From Chryseobacterium scophthalmum (GTDB lineage Bacteria > Bacteroidota > Bacteroidia > Flavobacteriales > Weeksellaceae): a stretch of DNA of 64,000 bases. Location: contig NZ_FSRQ01000001.1 in the NCBI RefSeq assembly GCF_900143185.1, positions 682,001 to 746,000 of the forward strand. The letters run 5' to 3'. Of the stretch, positions 1-8,305 are shown one piece after another. How positions within the stretch are numbered: the stretch's first letter is position 1; the number at the start of each line of letters is the position of its first letter. The translations under genes and the position numbers were made by a program. Under the pieces are notes generated by a model. It saw only the letters and a program-made list of their open reading frames with translations, was not told where the DNA came from and did no database searches.

Positions 1-1021
1 AGAATTTAACATCAATAGTTTAGTAAGAAAAAATATCTTAGAATTACAACCTTACATCAGTTTTAGAGACAATAATGAATTTGAAAACCCTGTTTTATTG
101 GATGCTAATGAAAATCCGTTTGGAGAATTGAATCGTTATCCTGATTCTACTCAGAAAAAATTGAAACAAAAAATTTCAGAAATAAAAAATATTTCAGTCA
201 ATCAAGTCGCAGTCGGAAATGGAAGCGATGAGCTCATCGATTTGATTATAAAAGTATTTTGTGAGCCTAAAAAAGATTCAGTTTTAATGATGAATCCATC
301 GTTTGCAATGTATGGTTTTTACGCCTCTATCAACGAAAACAAAGTAATAAAACTAGATTTAAATACAGATTTTGAAATTGTAAAAGATGATTTTTTTAAA
401 ATTTCAAAAGACTTTAAATCCAAAGTTTTTTTCCTGTGTTCACCCAATAATCCAACCGGAAATTCTGTAAAAGATATTGAGTATTACATTAAAAATTTCA
501 ATGGAATTGTAGTGGTTGATGAAGCTTATATTGAGTTTTCAGGTAAAAAATCTTGTATTGAATTATTAGAAAAATATCCAAATCTAATTGTTCTTCAGAC
601 TTTTTCAAAAGCTTGGGGAATGGCCGGAGCGAGAGTAGGTATTGCATATTCTTCCAAAGAAATTATTAAGTTAATTAATACTGTAAAAGCGCCTTACAAC
701 GTGAATTCTTTAAGTTCGGACAAAGTAATTGAACTCATCGATAAGCAAGAAAATGTAAAACAAAACATAGAAAGTATTTTAAATGAAATTTCTTGGTTGA
801 AAAATGAATTTCAATCAGTTAACTATATTAAAAAAGTGTATCCGACAGATGCTAATTTCTTTTTGATTGAGTTTGAAGATATAGAAAAAGTTTACGAAAA
901 ATTGTTGGAAAAAGAAATTTTGACCAGCAAAAGAAGTCCTCAGATTCCAAATTGTATCAGGATCAATGTAGGATCAAGAAAAGAAAACATTCAGTTAATT
1001 GAGGTTTTAAAAAGTATTTAA
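1..1021 (+). CDS. hisC: Histidinol-phosphate aminotransferase, 5' end outside window
   Basis: PLP-dependent class I/II aminotransferase that makes histidinol phosphate from imidazole-acetol phosphate and glutamate. The frame is open to the left edge (first whole codon at base 2), so the true start lies upstream; the TTG at 98 is an internal Leu codon. Visible motifs are LDANENPFG near the N-terminus, [15 protein letters not shown], the PLP-lysine motif [11 protein letters not shown] and the C-terminal substrate arginine in RINVGSR. The stop is followed two bases later by hisB, so the two are in one operon. hisG and hisD are expected just outside the window (inference). Confidence 0.96.
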   Translation, partial: EFNINSLVRKNILELQPYISFRDNNEFENPVLLDANENPFGELNRYPDSTQKKLKQKISEIKNISVNQVAVGNGSDELIDLIIKVFCEPKKDSVLMMNPSFAMYGFYASINENKVIKLDLNTDFEIVKDDFFKISKDFKSKVFFLCSPNNPTGNSVKDIEYYIKNFNGIVVVDEAYIEFSGKKSCIELLEKYPNLIVLQTFSKAWGMAGARVGIAYSSKEIIKLINTVKAPYNVNSLSSDKVIELIDKQENVKQNIESILNEISWLKNEFQSVNYIKKVYPTDANFFLIEFEDIEKVYEKLLEKEILTSKRSPQIPNCIRINVGSRKENIQLIEVLKSI

Positions 1022-1023
1022 TC

Positions 1024-2118
1024 ATGAAAAAAGTATTATTTATAGACCGTGACGGGACTTTGATCTTAGAACCTCCAACAGATTTTCAGGTTGATTCTTT
1101 GGAAAAACTTGAATTCTATCCCGGAGTTTTTCAAAACCTATCAAGAATTGCAAAAGAACTTGATTTTGAATTGGTCATGGTGACAAACCAGGATGGATTG
1201 GGAACAGAAAGTTTTCCAATGGAAGATTTTATAAAATCTCATGAAAAAATGTTGAAAGCTTTTGAAAATGAAGGAATTATTTTTAATGATATTTTGATTG
1301 ATAAAAGTTTTGAAAGTGAAAATTCACCAAATCGAAAACCAGGAATTGGAATGTTGGGAAAATATATTTACGGTAATTACGATCTTGAAAATTCTTTCGT
1401 TATTGGTGATCGATTGACGGATATTCAATTAGCAAAAAACTTAGGTTCAAAATCAATCTTCATTAATAAAATTCAAAATGAAAATGCGAATCTAACGACA
1501 GAAAACTGGAGTGAAATTTACCAATATTTAAAGCAGATTCCACGAAAAGCCAAAGTTTCAAGAAAAACCAATGAAACAGATATTCAAATAGAAATCAATC
1601 TCGATGGAAGCGGAAATTCTGAGATCTCAACAGGGTTACATTTTTTCGATCATATGCTTGAACAAATATCGAAGCACGGCAATTTAGATTTAAAAATCAA
1701 AGTTAATGGAGACTTACAAGTTGATGAACATCACACCATTGAAGACACAGGAATTGTTTTGGGAGAAGCAATTTTAAAAGCTTTAGGAAAGAAAAAAGGA
1801 ATTGAAAGATATGGTTTTTTGCTTCCGATGGACGATTGTTTAGCACAAGTCGCTCTTGATTTTGGAGGTCGTTCGTGGTTGGTTTGGGAAGCTAATTTTA
1901 AGCGTGAAAAAATAGGAGATGTTTCAACTGAAATGTTTGAGCATTTTTTCAAATCTTTCACCGATTCGGCAAAATGTAATCTCAATATTAAAGTGGAAGG
2001 AGAAAATGAGCATCACAAGATTGAATCTATTTTTAAAGCATTTGCAAAAGCAATAAAAATGGCAGTCAATCAATCGGATCAAAATTTTAATGTGCCATCA
2101 ACAAAAGGAAGTTTATAA
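1024..2118 (+). CDS. hisB: Bifunctional histidinol-phosphatase / imidazoleglycerol-phosphate dehydratase
   Basis: Fusion enzyme of 364 aa catalysing two steps of histidine synthesis. The N-terminal half (about 1-165) is a HAD phosphatase with DRDGT at residues 8-12 (Asp8, Asp10) and the downstream GDRLTD motif. The C-terminal half (about 170-364) is IGP dehydratase, with the metal-binding motifs [16 protein letters not shown] and EHHKIES. The order and size match the fused HisB of enterobacteria and many Bacteroidetes. It starts two bases after hisC and ends one base before hisH, so translation is probably coupled. Confidence 0.97.
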   Translation: MKKVLFIDRDGTLILEPPTDFQVDSLEKLEFYPGVFQNLSRIAKELDFELVMVTNQDGLGTESFPMEDFIKSHEKMLKAFENEGIIFNDILIDKSFESENSPNRKPGIGMLGKYIYGNYDLENSFVIGDRLTDIQLAKNLGSKSIFINKIQNENANLTTENWSEIYQYLKQIPRKAKVSRKTNETDIQIEINLDGSGNSEISTGLHFFDHMLEQISKHGNLDLKIKVNGDLQVDEHHTIEDTGIVLGEAILKALGKKKGIERYGFLLPMDDCLAQVALDFGGRSWLVWEANFKREKIGDVSTEMFEHFFKSFTDSAKCNLNIKVEGENEHHKIESIFKAFAKAIKMAVNQSDQNFNVPSTKGSL

Positions 2119-2119
2119 G

Positions 2120-2698
2120 ATGATTGCGATTATAAAATATAATGGCGGAAACGTAAGCTCTGTACAAAATGCATTAAACAGATTAGGAGCTGAATCGATT
2201 ATTACGGATGATTTTGATTTAATAAAAAATGCCGATAAAGTAATTTTTCCTGGAGTTGGAGAAGCGTCTTCAACGATGAAAATTTTAAAGGAAAAAGGAT
2301 TAGATCTGTTAATTCCGACTTTGAAACAACCCGTTTTGGGAATATGTCTTGGAATGCAGTTGATGTGTAAAAATAATGAAGAGGGAAACACGGTTGGAAT
2401 GGGAATTTTCGATATTAATGTAAAAAAGTTTCCTGCAGAAAATATTATTCCGCATATGGGATGGAATACGATTTCAGATTTTAAATCAACCATTTATTCC
2501 GGAATTAAAGAAGAAAGTGATGTCTATTTTGTGCACAGTTTTTATTGTGAATTGTCAGAAAATACCACTTCAGTTTGTGATTATATTTTGCCATTCAGTG
2601 CGTCTTTACAGAAAGATAACTTTTATGCGATGCAGTTTCACCCTGAAAAATCTGGGAAAATTGGAAGTCAGTTATTACAAAACTTTTTAAAACTTTAG
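2120..2698 (+). CDS. hisH: Imidazole glycerol phosphate synthase, glutaminase subunit
   Basis: Class I glutamine amidotransferase of 192 aa that supplies ammonia to HisF. The nucleophile Cys is in GICLGMQ, and the His/Glu of the triad are in QFHPEKSG near the C-terminus. I chose the ATG at 2120 (protein [10 protein letters not shown]), one base after the hisB stop. An in-frame ATG at 2090 would add ten residues inside hisB that family members lack. hisA follows two bases after the stop. Confidence 0.96.
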   Translation: MIAIIKYNGGNVSSVQNALNRLGAESIITDDFDLIKNADKVIFPGVGEASSTMKILKEKGLDLLIPTLKQPVLGICLGMQLMCKNNEEGNTVGMGIFDINVKKFPAENIIPHMGWNTISDFKSTIYSGIKEESDVYFVHSFYCELSENTTSVCDYILPFSASLQKDNFYAMQFHPEKSGKIGSQLLQNFLKL

Positions 2699-2700
2699 AT

Positions 2701-3414
2701 ATGCGAATTATTCCTGCTATTGATATTATCGACGGAAAATGCGTCCGCCTTTCGAAAGGTGATTATGGAACAAAAAAAATATACAACGAAAATCCTGTAG
2801 AAGTTGCCAAAGAATTTGAAAGTTTCGGAATAAAATTTCTTCATTTGGTGGATCTGGATGGCGCAAGATCTAAACATATTGTCAACCAAAAAGTTCTTGA
2901 AAATATAGCCCGAGAAACGTCTTTACAAATCGACTTTGGAGGTGGTTTGAAAACTATTGAAGATATAGAAATTGCTTTTAATTCAGGCGCAAAGCAAATT
3001 ACAATTGGAAGTATTGCCGTTCAAAATCCTGAATTCTGTTTTAGTTTAATTGAAAAATATGCTTCTGAGAAAATTATTTTAGGAGCCGATTGTGAGAACA
3101 GAAAAATAAAAACTTCAGGGTGGCTGGAAGAAAGCGATCAAGATGTGATCGATCTTATTCTTTACTATCAGAAAAAAGGAATTAAAAATGTAATCTGCAC
3201 CGATATTTCCAAAGACGGAATGTTGGAGGGAGCTTCAGAAGATCTTTACAAAGAAATTATAAGTAAAACTTCAGTGAAACTGGTGGCAAGCGGCGGAATT
3301 TCGGGTATTGAAGATGTTTACAAAATGAAAGAGATCGGATGCGACGGAACGATTATCGGAAAAGCGATTTATGAAGGGAGAATTTCATTGAAACAACTGG
3401 AGAGTTTTGTTTAA
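2701..3414 (+). CDS. hisA: ProFAR isomerase (phosphoribosylformimino-AICAR-P isomerase)
   Basis: TIM-barrel isomerase of 237 aa (family norm about 240). It opens the ribose of ProFAR by an Amadori rearrangement. The catalytic Asp residues are in [14 protein letters not shown] and in CTDISKDG. Phosphate-binding Gly motifs are [17 protein letters not shown] and TIIGKAIY. It follows hisH by two bases. The next gene, hisF, is 209 bases away behind a repeat-filled gap that begins at the hisA stop codon. Confidence 0.96.
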   Translation: MRIIPAIDIIDGKCVRLSKGDYGTKKIYNENPVEVAKEFESFGIKFLHLVDLDGARSKHIVNQKVLENIARETSLQIDFGGGLKTIEDIEIAFNSGAKQITIGSIAVQNPEFCFSLIEKYASEKIILGADCENRKIKTSGWLEESDQDVIDLILYYQKKGIKNVICTDISKDGMLEGASEDLYKEIISKTSVKLVASGGISGIEDVYKMKEIGCDGTIIGKAIYEGRISLKQLESFV

Positions 3415-3432
3415 CCACAAAAGGCACAAAAG
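3411..3432. repeat. AACCACAAAAG-type intergenic repeat, single arm
   Basis: The bases from the hisA stop onward read TTAACCACAAAAGGCACAAA and resemble the arms of the inverted repeats at 28340-28496 and 54096-54237. Only the left arm is clear here. The weak right-hand counterpart near 3600 (GTAACCAC) is too short to claim. Confidence 0.5.
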
Positions 3433-3532
3433 TTTAAAAACATTAGAAATTTTAAGTTGCTGCTAATTACTACATAAGAACACATAAGTTTTAGCAAATC
3501 AAAGATTTTAGGAAAAATAAAAAATTAGTAAA

Positions 3533-3574
3533 GTCCCAAAGGGACGATTTAATAAAGGGTAGGATAAAATCCTA
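3533..3574. repeat. Pair of short GC-rich palindromes (REP-like)
   Basis: Two palindromes with three-base loops stand side by side in the hisA-hisF gap: GTCCC-AAA-GGGAC (3533-3545) and TAGGAT-AAA-ATCCTA (3560-3574). Stem-3-base loop-stem units of this kind are typical of REP elements. A larger REP-like module is at 38617. They may fold in the his transcript; no T-run follows, so I do not call a terminator. Confidence 0.6.
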
Positions 3575-3623
3575 TCAAAAAAATAATTAAAAAATTTGCG
3601 TTGCTGCGTAACCACTAAATAAA

Positions 3624-4376
3624 ATGCTTAAAAAAAGAATCATTCCATGTCTGGATATAAAAGACGGAACTACGGTAAAAGGGATCAACTTTGAAGGTTT
3701 GAGAAATGCCGGAGATCCAATAGAATTCGCAAAAAAATACGAGAATGAAGGCGCAGATGAATTGGTTTTCCTTGATATTACCGCAACCATCGAAGAGCGA
3801 AAAACATTTGTAGAATTGGTGAAAAACATCGCTAAAGAACTGAGTATTCCTTTCACTGTCGGAGGTGGAATTTCTTCTGTGGAAGATGTAAGAAAACTCT
3901 TGGAAGCCGGAGCAGATAAGATCAGCATTAATTCTTCAGCGGTAAAAGATCCACAGTTGATTTCTGATTTGGCTAAAGAGTTTGGCTGTCAGTGCATCGT
4001 TGTTGCAATAGACACAAAATTGGTTGATGATTCAGATTGGGTTTTTGTAAAAGGAGGAAGAGAAATGACAGATCTAAAAACATTTGATTGGGCAAAAAAA
4101 GTAGAAGAATTAGGCGCTGGAGAAATTCTTTTAACTTCAATGGATGGAGACGGAACTAAAAATGGTTTCGATTTAAGGATCACAAAATTAATTTCTGAAA
4201 ACGTAAATATTCCCGTAATTGCTTCGGGTGGCGCAGGAAAAACTGAAGATTTTGAAAACGTTTTTAATCAAACCAAAGCAACAGGAGCTTTAGCAGCAAG
4301 CATTTTTCACTTTGGAGAAATTAAAATTAATAATTTAAAAAGTGAATTAAAAACTAAAAATATTACGGTAAGATGA
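3624..4376 (+). CDS. hisF: Imidazole glycerol phosphate synthase, cyclase subunit
   Basis: TIM-barrel synthase of 250 aa that joins PRFAR with ammonia from HisH to give IGP and AICAR. The catalytic Asp pair is in CLDIKDG (near residue 11) and in [11 protein letters not shown]. Phosphate-binding loops are TVGGGISS and IASGGAGK. The start ATG follows an AT-rich leader after the repeat gap. Its last four bases overlap the hisIE start (ATGA), which implies coupled translation. Confidence 0.97.
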   Translation: MLKKRIIPCLDIKDGTTVKGINFEGLRNAGDPIEFAKKYENEGADELVFLDITATIEERKTFVELVKNIAKELSIPFTVGGGISSVEDVRKLLEAGADKISINSSAVKDPQLISDLAKEFGCQCIVVAIDTKLVDDSDWVFVKGGREMTDLKTFDWAKKVEELGAGEILLTSMDGDGTKNGFDLRITKLISENVNIPVIASGGAGKTEDFENVFNQTKATGALAASIFHFGEIKINNLKSELKTKNITVR

Positions 4377-4960
4377 AAATAGATTTTAATAAAACGGATG
4401 GTCTTGTTCCTGTCATTATTCAGGACGAAAGAACTTTACAGGTTTTAATGTTGGGTTATATGAATGAAGAAGCTTTTAATAAGACAACAGAAGAAAAAAT
4501 TGTTACTTTTTTCAGCCGTTCAAAAAAAAGACTTTGGACAAAAGGTGAGGAATCAGGAAATTTTTTAACCGTAAAAAATATGGATATTGATTGCGATAAC
4601 GACACCATTTTAATTAAGGTGATTCCCACAAATACCGTTTGCCACACCGGAAGTTTCAGCTGTTTTGGAGAGAAAGATCCTAAAGGTTTTTTGTATGAAT
4701 TGGAAGAAAAGATCAGCCAGCGAATTGATGACAAAGTTGAAGATTCTTATACCTATTCTTTATACCAAAGAGGAATCAACAAAGTTGCTCAAAAAGTAGG
4801 AGAGGAAGCAGTAGAATTGGTGATAGAAGCTAAAGATGATAATGATAAACTATTTAAAAATGAAGCTGCAGATTTATTATATCACTTTTTAATTTTACTG
4901 AAAACTAAAAATGTAAAGTTAGAAGATGTTGAAGAAATACTTTTGGATCGAAACAAATAA
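4373..4960 (+). CDS. hisIE: Bifunctional phosphoribosyl-AMP cyclohydrolase / phosphoribosyl-ATP pyrophosphatase
   Basis: Fusion protein of 195 aa. The N-terminal HisI domain (about 1-110) carries [14 protein letters not shown], the metal-binding DIDCDND and the zinc Cys in [10 protein letters not shown]. The C-terminal HisE domain (about 115-195) is an all-alpha pyrophosphatase with [14 protein letters not shown] and [11 protein letters not shown]. It is the last his gene in the window, and a long hairpin follows about 50 bases downstream. Confidence 0.97.
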   Translation: MKIDFNKTDGLVPVIIQDERTLQVLMLGYMNEEAFNKTTEEKIVTFFSRSKKRLWTKGEESGNFLTVKNMDIDCDNDTILIKVIPTNTVCHTGSFSCFGEKDPKGFLYELEEKISQRIDDKVEDSYTYSLYQRGINKVAQKVGEEAVELVIEAKDDNDKLFKNEAADLLYHFLILLKTKNVKLEDVEEILLDRNK

Positions 4961-5008
4961 CTATTACAAGCTACAAATTTAATGTTTGGATTGTAACCTA
5001 ATTTTTTT

Positions 5009-5063
5009 GCCACGAATACACGAATATTATCAAAGAAAATATAAATATTTGTGTATTCGTGGC
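5009..5063. repeat. Long inverted repeat between convergent genes
   Basis: Arms GCCACGAATACACGAATATT (5009-5028) and 5044-5063 are reverse complements with one change, which would be a G-U pair in RNA, around a 15-base loop. It sits between hisIE (+) and the M28 peptidase gene (-), so it could stop transcription from either side. There is no flanking T-run, so a dispersed palindromic repeat is equally possible. Confidence 0.6.
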
Positions 5064-5078
5064 TTATAAATTCAATCA

Positions 5079-6248
5079 TTATTTTTCAATAATCACTTTT
5101 TTCGTAACCGTTTCACCATCAGACTTTACAGTACATAGATAAACTCCGCTTGATAATTTTGAAACATTAATGTTCGTTTCATTTTCGTGAGCCGAAATTA
5201 GTCTGCCACTCATATCTTTTATTTCAAAGCTGAAATTTTTAATTCCTTTCGGAAGTTCAAGATTCAAAAGATCTTTTGCCGGATTAGGATAGATCTTTAT
5301 ATCTTCTAAGAAATTTGAACTCGTTTCATGCGTTGCTAAAACAGAAGACGCAATAGCAAAATGTTGTAAAGCTCCTACTGCAGCCTTTCCTACTTTGAAA
5401 ACATAGGTTGGGTCTACATTGGCAAAAGTATCATTAGCAGTATGCTCATTCTGGCTCTGCGGGGTCTCATAGAAGCCGGTAATAATATCTCCCTTACCTT
5501 CAAAAGGTACATAATCTGACGAATATGCATTAGACATTACAGTCTGTAGAGGAGAATAGAGGGTTGTACACGCTGCCAATTGTTGTGTAAAAGATAAAGA
5601 AGTGGCATTATTTCCAGGTAATCCCGACTGATCGCTTTCGCATTTCACCGAATTACTCGGCGCAGAAAATTTGCCCCCAACCTGATCAATATTGAAAACT
5701 AATCTAATATCCATTTGACGTACACCATTTTGAAAAACCACATTATTTACATAATGATAACTCCCCACAAGACCTTGCTCTTCTCCCGAAAAATGAATAA
5801 ACTTTATAGAATACTCAGTCGGAATATCTTTTAAAATTCTGGCAGCTTCCAGTAAAATAGATGTTCCGCTTCCGTTATCACTAACTCCTGGTCCCACTAT
5901 TGTGTCGTAGTGGCCGCAAATAATGACGTAGGTATTTGGATAAACAGTTCCTGTTTTTGTAATAATTAAATTTTTGGTCGTATTTCCATTTACAGTAAAA
6001 CTGTCTTCTGTAATTTGGCTTGGTGCATAACCGTAAGTTTGATATTTAGCTTTAAGCCAGTTCAAAGTATTGTTATTTGCAGTTGAGCCTGAGGTTTTTA
6101 CACCAAATGATTCGAAATCTTGTAGTAATGATGTGATGTTAGCTTGTGTTACCTGATTGACTCTGTTTTGATAAGCCTGTATAAAACTCTGCGCATGCAA
6201 ATTATATGACGCTAAAGAAAGAAGCAGAAGACCTGTTAGTTTTTTCAC
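5079..6248 (-). CDS. Secreted M28 family zinc peptidase with T9SS sorting domain
   Basis: 389 aa. Residues 1-19 are a signal peptide (MKKLTGLLLLSLASYNLHA). The M28 aminopeptidase-like domain (about 60-300) shows the metal ligands in order: CGHYDT, GVSDNGSG, SGEEQGLVGS (catalytic Glu and metal Glu), FNIDQVGG and NEHTANDTF. The last 75 residues form a type A T9SS sorting domain (IYPNPAKDLLNLELP to KKVIIEK). Expected to be exported through the outer membrane to digest peptides. Substrate unknown. Confidence 0.92.
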   Translation of the reverse strand: MKKLTGLLLLSLASYNLHAQSFIQAYQNRVNQVTQANITSLLQDFESFGVKTSGSTANNNTLNWLKAKYQTYGYAPSQITEDSFTVNGNTTKNLIITKTGTVYPNTYVIICGHYDTIVGPGVSDNGSGTSILLEAARILKDIPTEYSIKFIHFSGEEQGLVGSYHYVNNVVFQNGVRQMDIRLVFNIDQVGGKFSAPSNSVKCESDQSGLPGNNATSLSFTQQLAACTTLYSPLQTVMSNAYSSDYVPFEGKGDIITGFYETPQSQNEHTANDTFANVDPTYVFKVGKAAVGALQHFAIASSVLATHETSSNFLEDIKIYPNPAKDLLNLELPKGIKNFSFEIKDMSGRLISAHENETNINVSKLSSGVYLCTVKSDGETVTKKVIIEK

Positions 6249-6277
6249 TTTAAATGGTAGACTTTTTTATTAATACG

Positions 6278-6285
6278 CAAATGTA
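6278..6285 (-). promoter_or_regulatory. -7 box (TACATTTG) of the M28 peptidase gene
   Basis: Reads TACATTTG on the minus strand, a match to the Bacteroidetes TAnnTTTG element, 30 bases upstream of the ATG at 6248. No clear -33 TTG was found. Confidence 0.5.
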
Positions 6286-6346
6286 GATAATAAAAAAATC
6301 CCGAGCAAAAAACTCAGGATTTATATTGATAACAAAAAATTTTACA

Positions 6347-6691
6347 TTATTTTACTTGATCTACAACTGCTTTGAAAGCTTCAGGGTGATTCATTGCTAA
6401 ATCAGCTAAAACTTTTCTGTTAAGCTCAATGTTGTTCTTTTTAAGAGCTCCCATAAACTGAGAGTAAGACATTCCGTGCTCTCTAGCTCCTGCGTTGATA
6501 CGCATGATCCAAAGTGATCTGAAGTTTCTCTTTTTCTCTTTTCTTCCACGGTAAGCATATTGCATTGCTTTTTGTACCGCGTTTTTAGCAACAGTCCAAA
6601 CGTTCTTTCTTCTACCGAAAAAACCTTTAGCTTGTTTCATTAATTTTTTTCTGCGAGCTCTAGAAGCTACTGCATTTACTGATCTTGGCAT
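6347..6691 (-). CDS. rplT: 50S ribosomal protein L20
   Basis: Basic 114-aa ribosomal protein that binds 23S rRNA early in large-subunit assembly. The N-terminus [15 protein letters not shown] and the motif [16 protein letters not shown] are diagnostic, and length matches the family. It lies 118 bases downstream of rpmI on the same strand. In many bacteria L20 represses its own operon by binding leader RNA. I cannot see such a structure here. Confidence 0.97.
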   Translation of the reverse strand: MPRSVNAVASRARRKKLMKQAKGFFGRRKNVWTVAKNAVQKAMQYAYRGRKEKKRNFRSLWIMRINAGAREHGMSYSQFMGALKKNNIELNRKVLADLAMNHPEAFKAVVDQVK

Positions 6692-6809
6692 AATTTAAAT
6701 TGTTTTTTTGAAAAGGGCGGCAACACATGTTGCTCTTTGGTGCACCGTTTCAGGGTTAAAATGTTGAATTTGTTTGAATTCTTATAAACCGAATAATGAT
6801 TTATAAAAA

Positions 6810-7007
6810 CTACTTAATTGCTAATTGACGTTGAACGCTTTTAGTATCCACTTTAGCTACATAAGAAGTAGTAGTAAGATTTCTCTTCTGCTTAGTTTCT
6901 TTTTTAGTTAAGATGTGGCTTTTGTAAGCGTTTTTTCTTTTGATTTTACCAGTTCCGGTAAGAGCAAAACGTTTCTTAGCACCTGATTTCGTTTTTAATT
7001 TTGGCAT
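6810..7007 (-). CDS. rpmI: 50S ribosomal protein L35
   Basis: Small basic ribosomal protein of 65 aa. The N-terminus [20 protein letters not shown] and the central [14 protein letters not shown] are typical. It is followed by rplT. Unlike the compact infC-rpmI-rplT operon of many bacteria, 658 bases separate it from infC, including an infC-side terminator and a gene remnant. It has its own -7 box at 7045. Confidence 0.97.
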   Translation of the reverse strand: MPKLKTKSGAKKRFALTGTGKIKRKNAYKSHILTKKETKQKRNLTTTSYVAKVDTKSVQRQLAIK

Positions 7008-7044
7008 TGTTTGCTTTTTTATGTTTTTGTTATCAATATTATTT

Positions 7045-7052
7045 CAAATGTA
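7045..7052 (-). promoter_or_regulatory. -7 box (TACATTTG) of rpmI-rplT
   Basis: TACATTTG on the minus strand, 38 bases upstream of the rpmI ATG. It supports transcription of rpmI-rplT independent of infC. The adjoining 7050-7118 stretch is low-complexity, with several AATGTAACAAT-like phrases on the minus strand. Confidence 0.5.
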
Positions 7053-7123
7053 CCAATGTAGCAGTTTATCAATTTACCAATAATTGTTACATTGGTAGAT
7101 TATTAGATTGTTACATTGATTAT

Positions 7124-7252
7124 GGCGTGTCCCTCACTCGTTCATTCCGCTTCGCTTCATTCACTCATTCGGGTCGGGCTATACATTGCAAGTCCTCGCT
7201 CATCCGCATATTCTGTCGCTTGCTGTGGGCTTTTCATTACTATCCCTCACGC
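7124..7252. other. GC-rich structured intergenic element with GGTCGGGCT motif
   Basis: A block much richer in GC than its surroundings lies in a 658-base gap. Its ends pair (GCGTG 7125-7129 with CACGC 7248-7252). Inside are CCC/GGG blocks, the motif GGGTCGGGCTATAC and an AAGTCC/GGGCTT pairing. I recall similar intergenic elements (GGGCGT...GGTCGGGCTAT...ATCCCTCACGC) in other Flavobacteriia, but cannot check this here. A second element with the same GGTCGGGCT motif is at 10425-10527. The open frames crossing it have no protein-like features. Confidence 0.55.
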
Positions 7253-7367
7253 AGATAATTGGTGTGCAAAATTACGAAAAATTTTCGAGATGAAAAAAGA
7301 TTTTATAGAGAATAGGGAAGGTTTCTATTTAAAATCCACATTTTAATTAATTTATAAAAAATTAAAA

Positions 7368-7391
7368 CCACGATTCGTTGAATAATCGTGG
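7368..7391 (-). terminator. Hairpin after the hydrolase remnant
   Basis: CCACGATT (7368-7375) pairs with AATCGTGG (7384-7391). On the minus strand a T-rich tract (TTTTAATTTTTT) follows. It lies just past the stop codon of the remnant and is probably that lost gene's original terminator. Confidence 0.65.
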
Positions 7392-7413
7392 CTCAAATAT
7401 ATAATGTTTTAAA

Positions 7414-7590
7414 TTAAGATTTAATAAACTCCAGTAGATCTTTATTAATCGTTTCTGCTTCTGTCGTCGGCATTCCGTGTGGGAAACCGGGATAAGAAAT
7501 AAGTTTTCCGTTTTTCAATAGAGTAGCGGCAATTTTACCCGTAGTTTCAAAAGGAACAATCTGATCGTCTTCGCCATGCATTAATTTTTC
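7414..7590 (-). pseudogene. 3' remnant of an alpha/beta hydrolase gene
   Basis: Read on the minus strand, this stretch encodes about 58 residues: EKLMHGEDDQIVPFETTGK, then a stretch with LLKNGKLISYPGFPHGMPTT, ending EFIKS and a stop. This is the C-terminal part of a haloperoxidase-like alpha/beta hydrolase: the catalytic-acid loop (HGEDDQIVP) and the catalytic His (PGFPHGMPTT). The nucleophile-Ser part is absent, because the infC terminator begins about 20 bases upstream. The remnant is free of stops and keeps its terminator, which suggests a fairly recent deletion. Confidence 0.8.
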
Positions 7591-7608
7591 ACTATTGAAA
7601 ACAACAAA

Positions 7609-7630
7609 AACCTCAAATTACTTTGAGGTT
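7609..7630 (-). terminator. Rho-independent terminator of infC
   Basis: AACCTCAAA (7609-7617) and TTTGAGGTT (7622-7630) form a 9-bp stem with a 4-base loop. On the minus strand a run of T follows (7606-7610). It lies 36 bases past the infC stop. Confidence 0.85.
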
Positions 7631-7665
7631 ATATAATCTTCATTCCAAAAAAGGAATTTACTGAA

Positions 7666-8226
7666 TTATTTAGCTGGTTTCTTAGGACTCATCATCATAA
7701 TCATTCTCTTACCTTCAAGTTTAGGCAACTGATCTACTTTACCAACGTGCTCCAATTCCTGAGCCAGTTTTAAAAGTAAAATTTCACCCTGATCTTTAAA
7801 GATAATAGAACGTCCTTTGAAAAATACGTATGTTTTCAGTTTAGAACCTTCTTCCAAGAACTTTTCAGCATGTTTTTTCTTAAACTCATAATCATGTTCA
7901 TCAGTCTGAGGTCCGAAACGGATTTCCTTCACGACAACTTTGATCTGTTTTGCTTTAAGCTCTTTCTGCTTTTTCTTTTGCTCGTATAAAAACTTTTTAT
8001 AGTCTAATATTCTCGCAATAAAAGGCTCAGCTTTATCTGAAATTACAACCAAATCAAGTTCCTGTTCTTTAGCAATCTGTCTTGCTTTATCGATAGGGAA
8101 AATTCCTGGCTCTACGTTATCGCCCACTAAACGAAGTTCTCTTACGCGAATCTTGTCGTTTATCATGTGTAAGTCCTCTTGTACAGGACGTCTTTGTGGG
8201 CCTCTGTTGTTAAATCGCTGTGCTAT
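7666..8226 (-). CDS. infC: Translation initiation factor IF-3, probable ATA start
   Basis: IF-3 binds the 30S subunit, blocks premature 50S joining and checks the start codon. Family motifs are [48 protein letters not shown] and the C-terminal [11 protein letters not shown]. The first in-frame ATG (8166) would begin at MINDKIRV and omit the usual N-terminal tail. The frame stays open 20 codons further up to ATA (8224-8226), giving a tail [19 protein letters not shown] like those of other IF-3 proteins. Rare AUU/AUA-type starts are the known basis of IF-3 autoregulation. The ATA start is inference; the minimum CDS is 7666-8166. Confidence 0.9.
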   Translation of the reverse strand: MAQRFNNRGPQRRPVQEDLHMINDKIRVRELRLVGDNVEPGIFPIDKARQIAKEQELDLVVISDKAEPFIARILDYKKFLYEQKKKQKELKAKQIKVVVKEIRFGPQTDEHDYEFKKKHAEKFLEEGSKLKTYVFFKGRSIIFKDQGEILLLKLAQELEHVGKVDQLPKLEGKRMIMMMSPKKPAK

Positions 8227-8305
8227 TGTATTAAATTTTATTGGTTAACTTTCTATTAAAATTATTCTAAACAAAACTATTTTGTTCAGAATAACTGTTT
8301 GGATC

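Noticed and set aside
2090..2119. Upstream ATG extending hisH by ten residues
   Set aside because: It lies inside hisB, adds residues absent from HisH proteins, and the ATG at 2120 directly after the hisB stop is better placed.
7060..7118. ACATTG/AATGTAAC phrases as a repeat array
   Set aside because: The units vary in length and sequence and are too short; treated as low-complexity AT-rich sequence.
7001..7346. Two plus-strand open frames of 76-85 codons
   Set aside because: They cross the structured GC-rich element, have no protein-like features, and start inside the rpmI region on the opposite strand.
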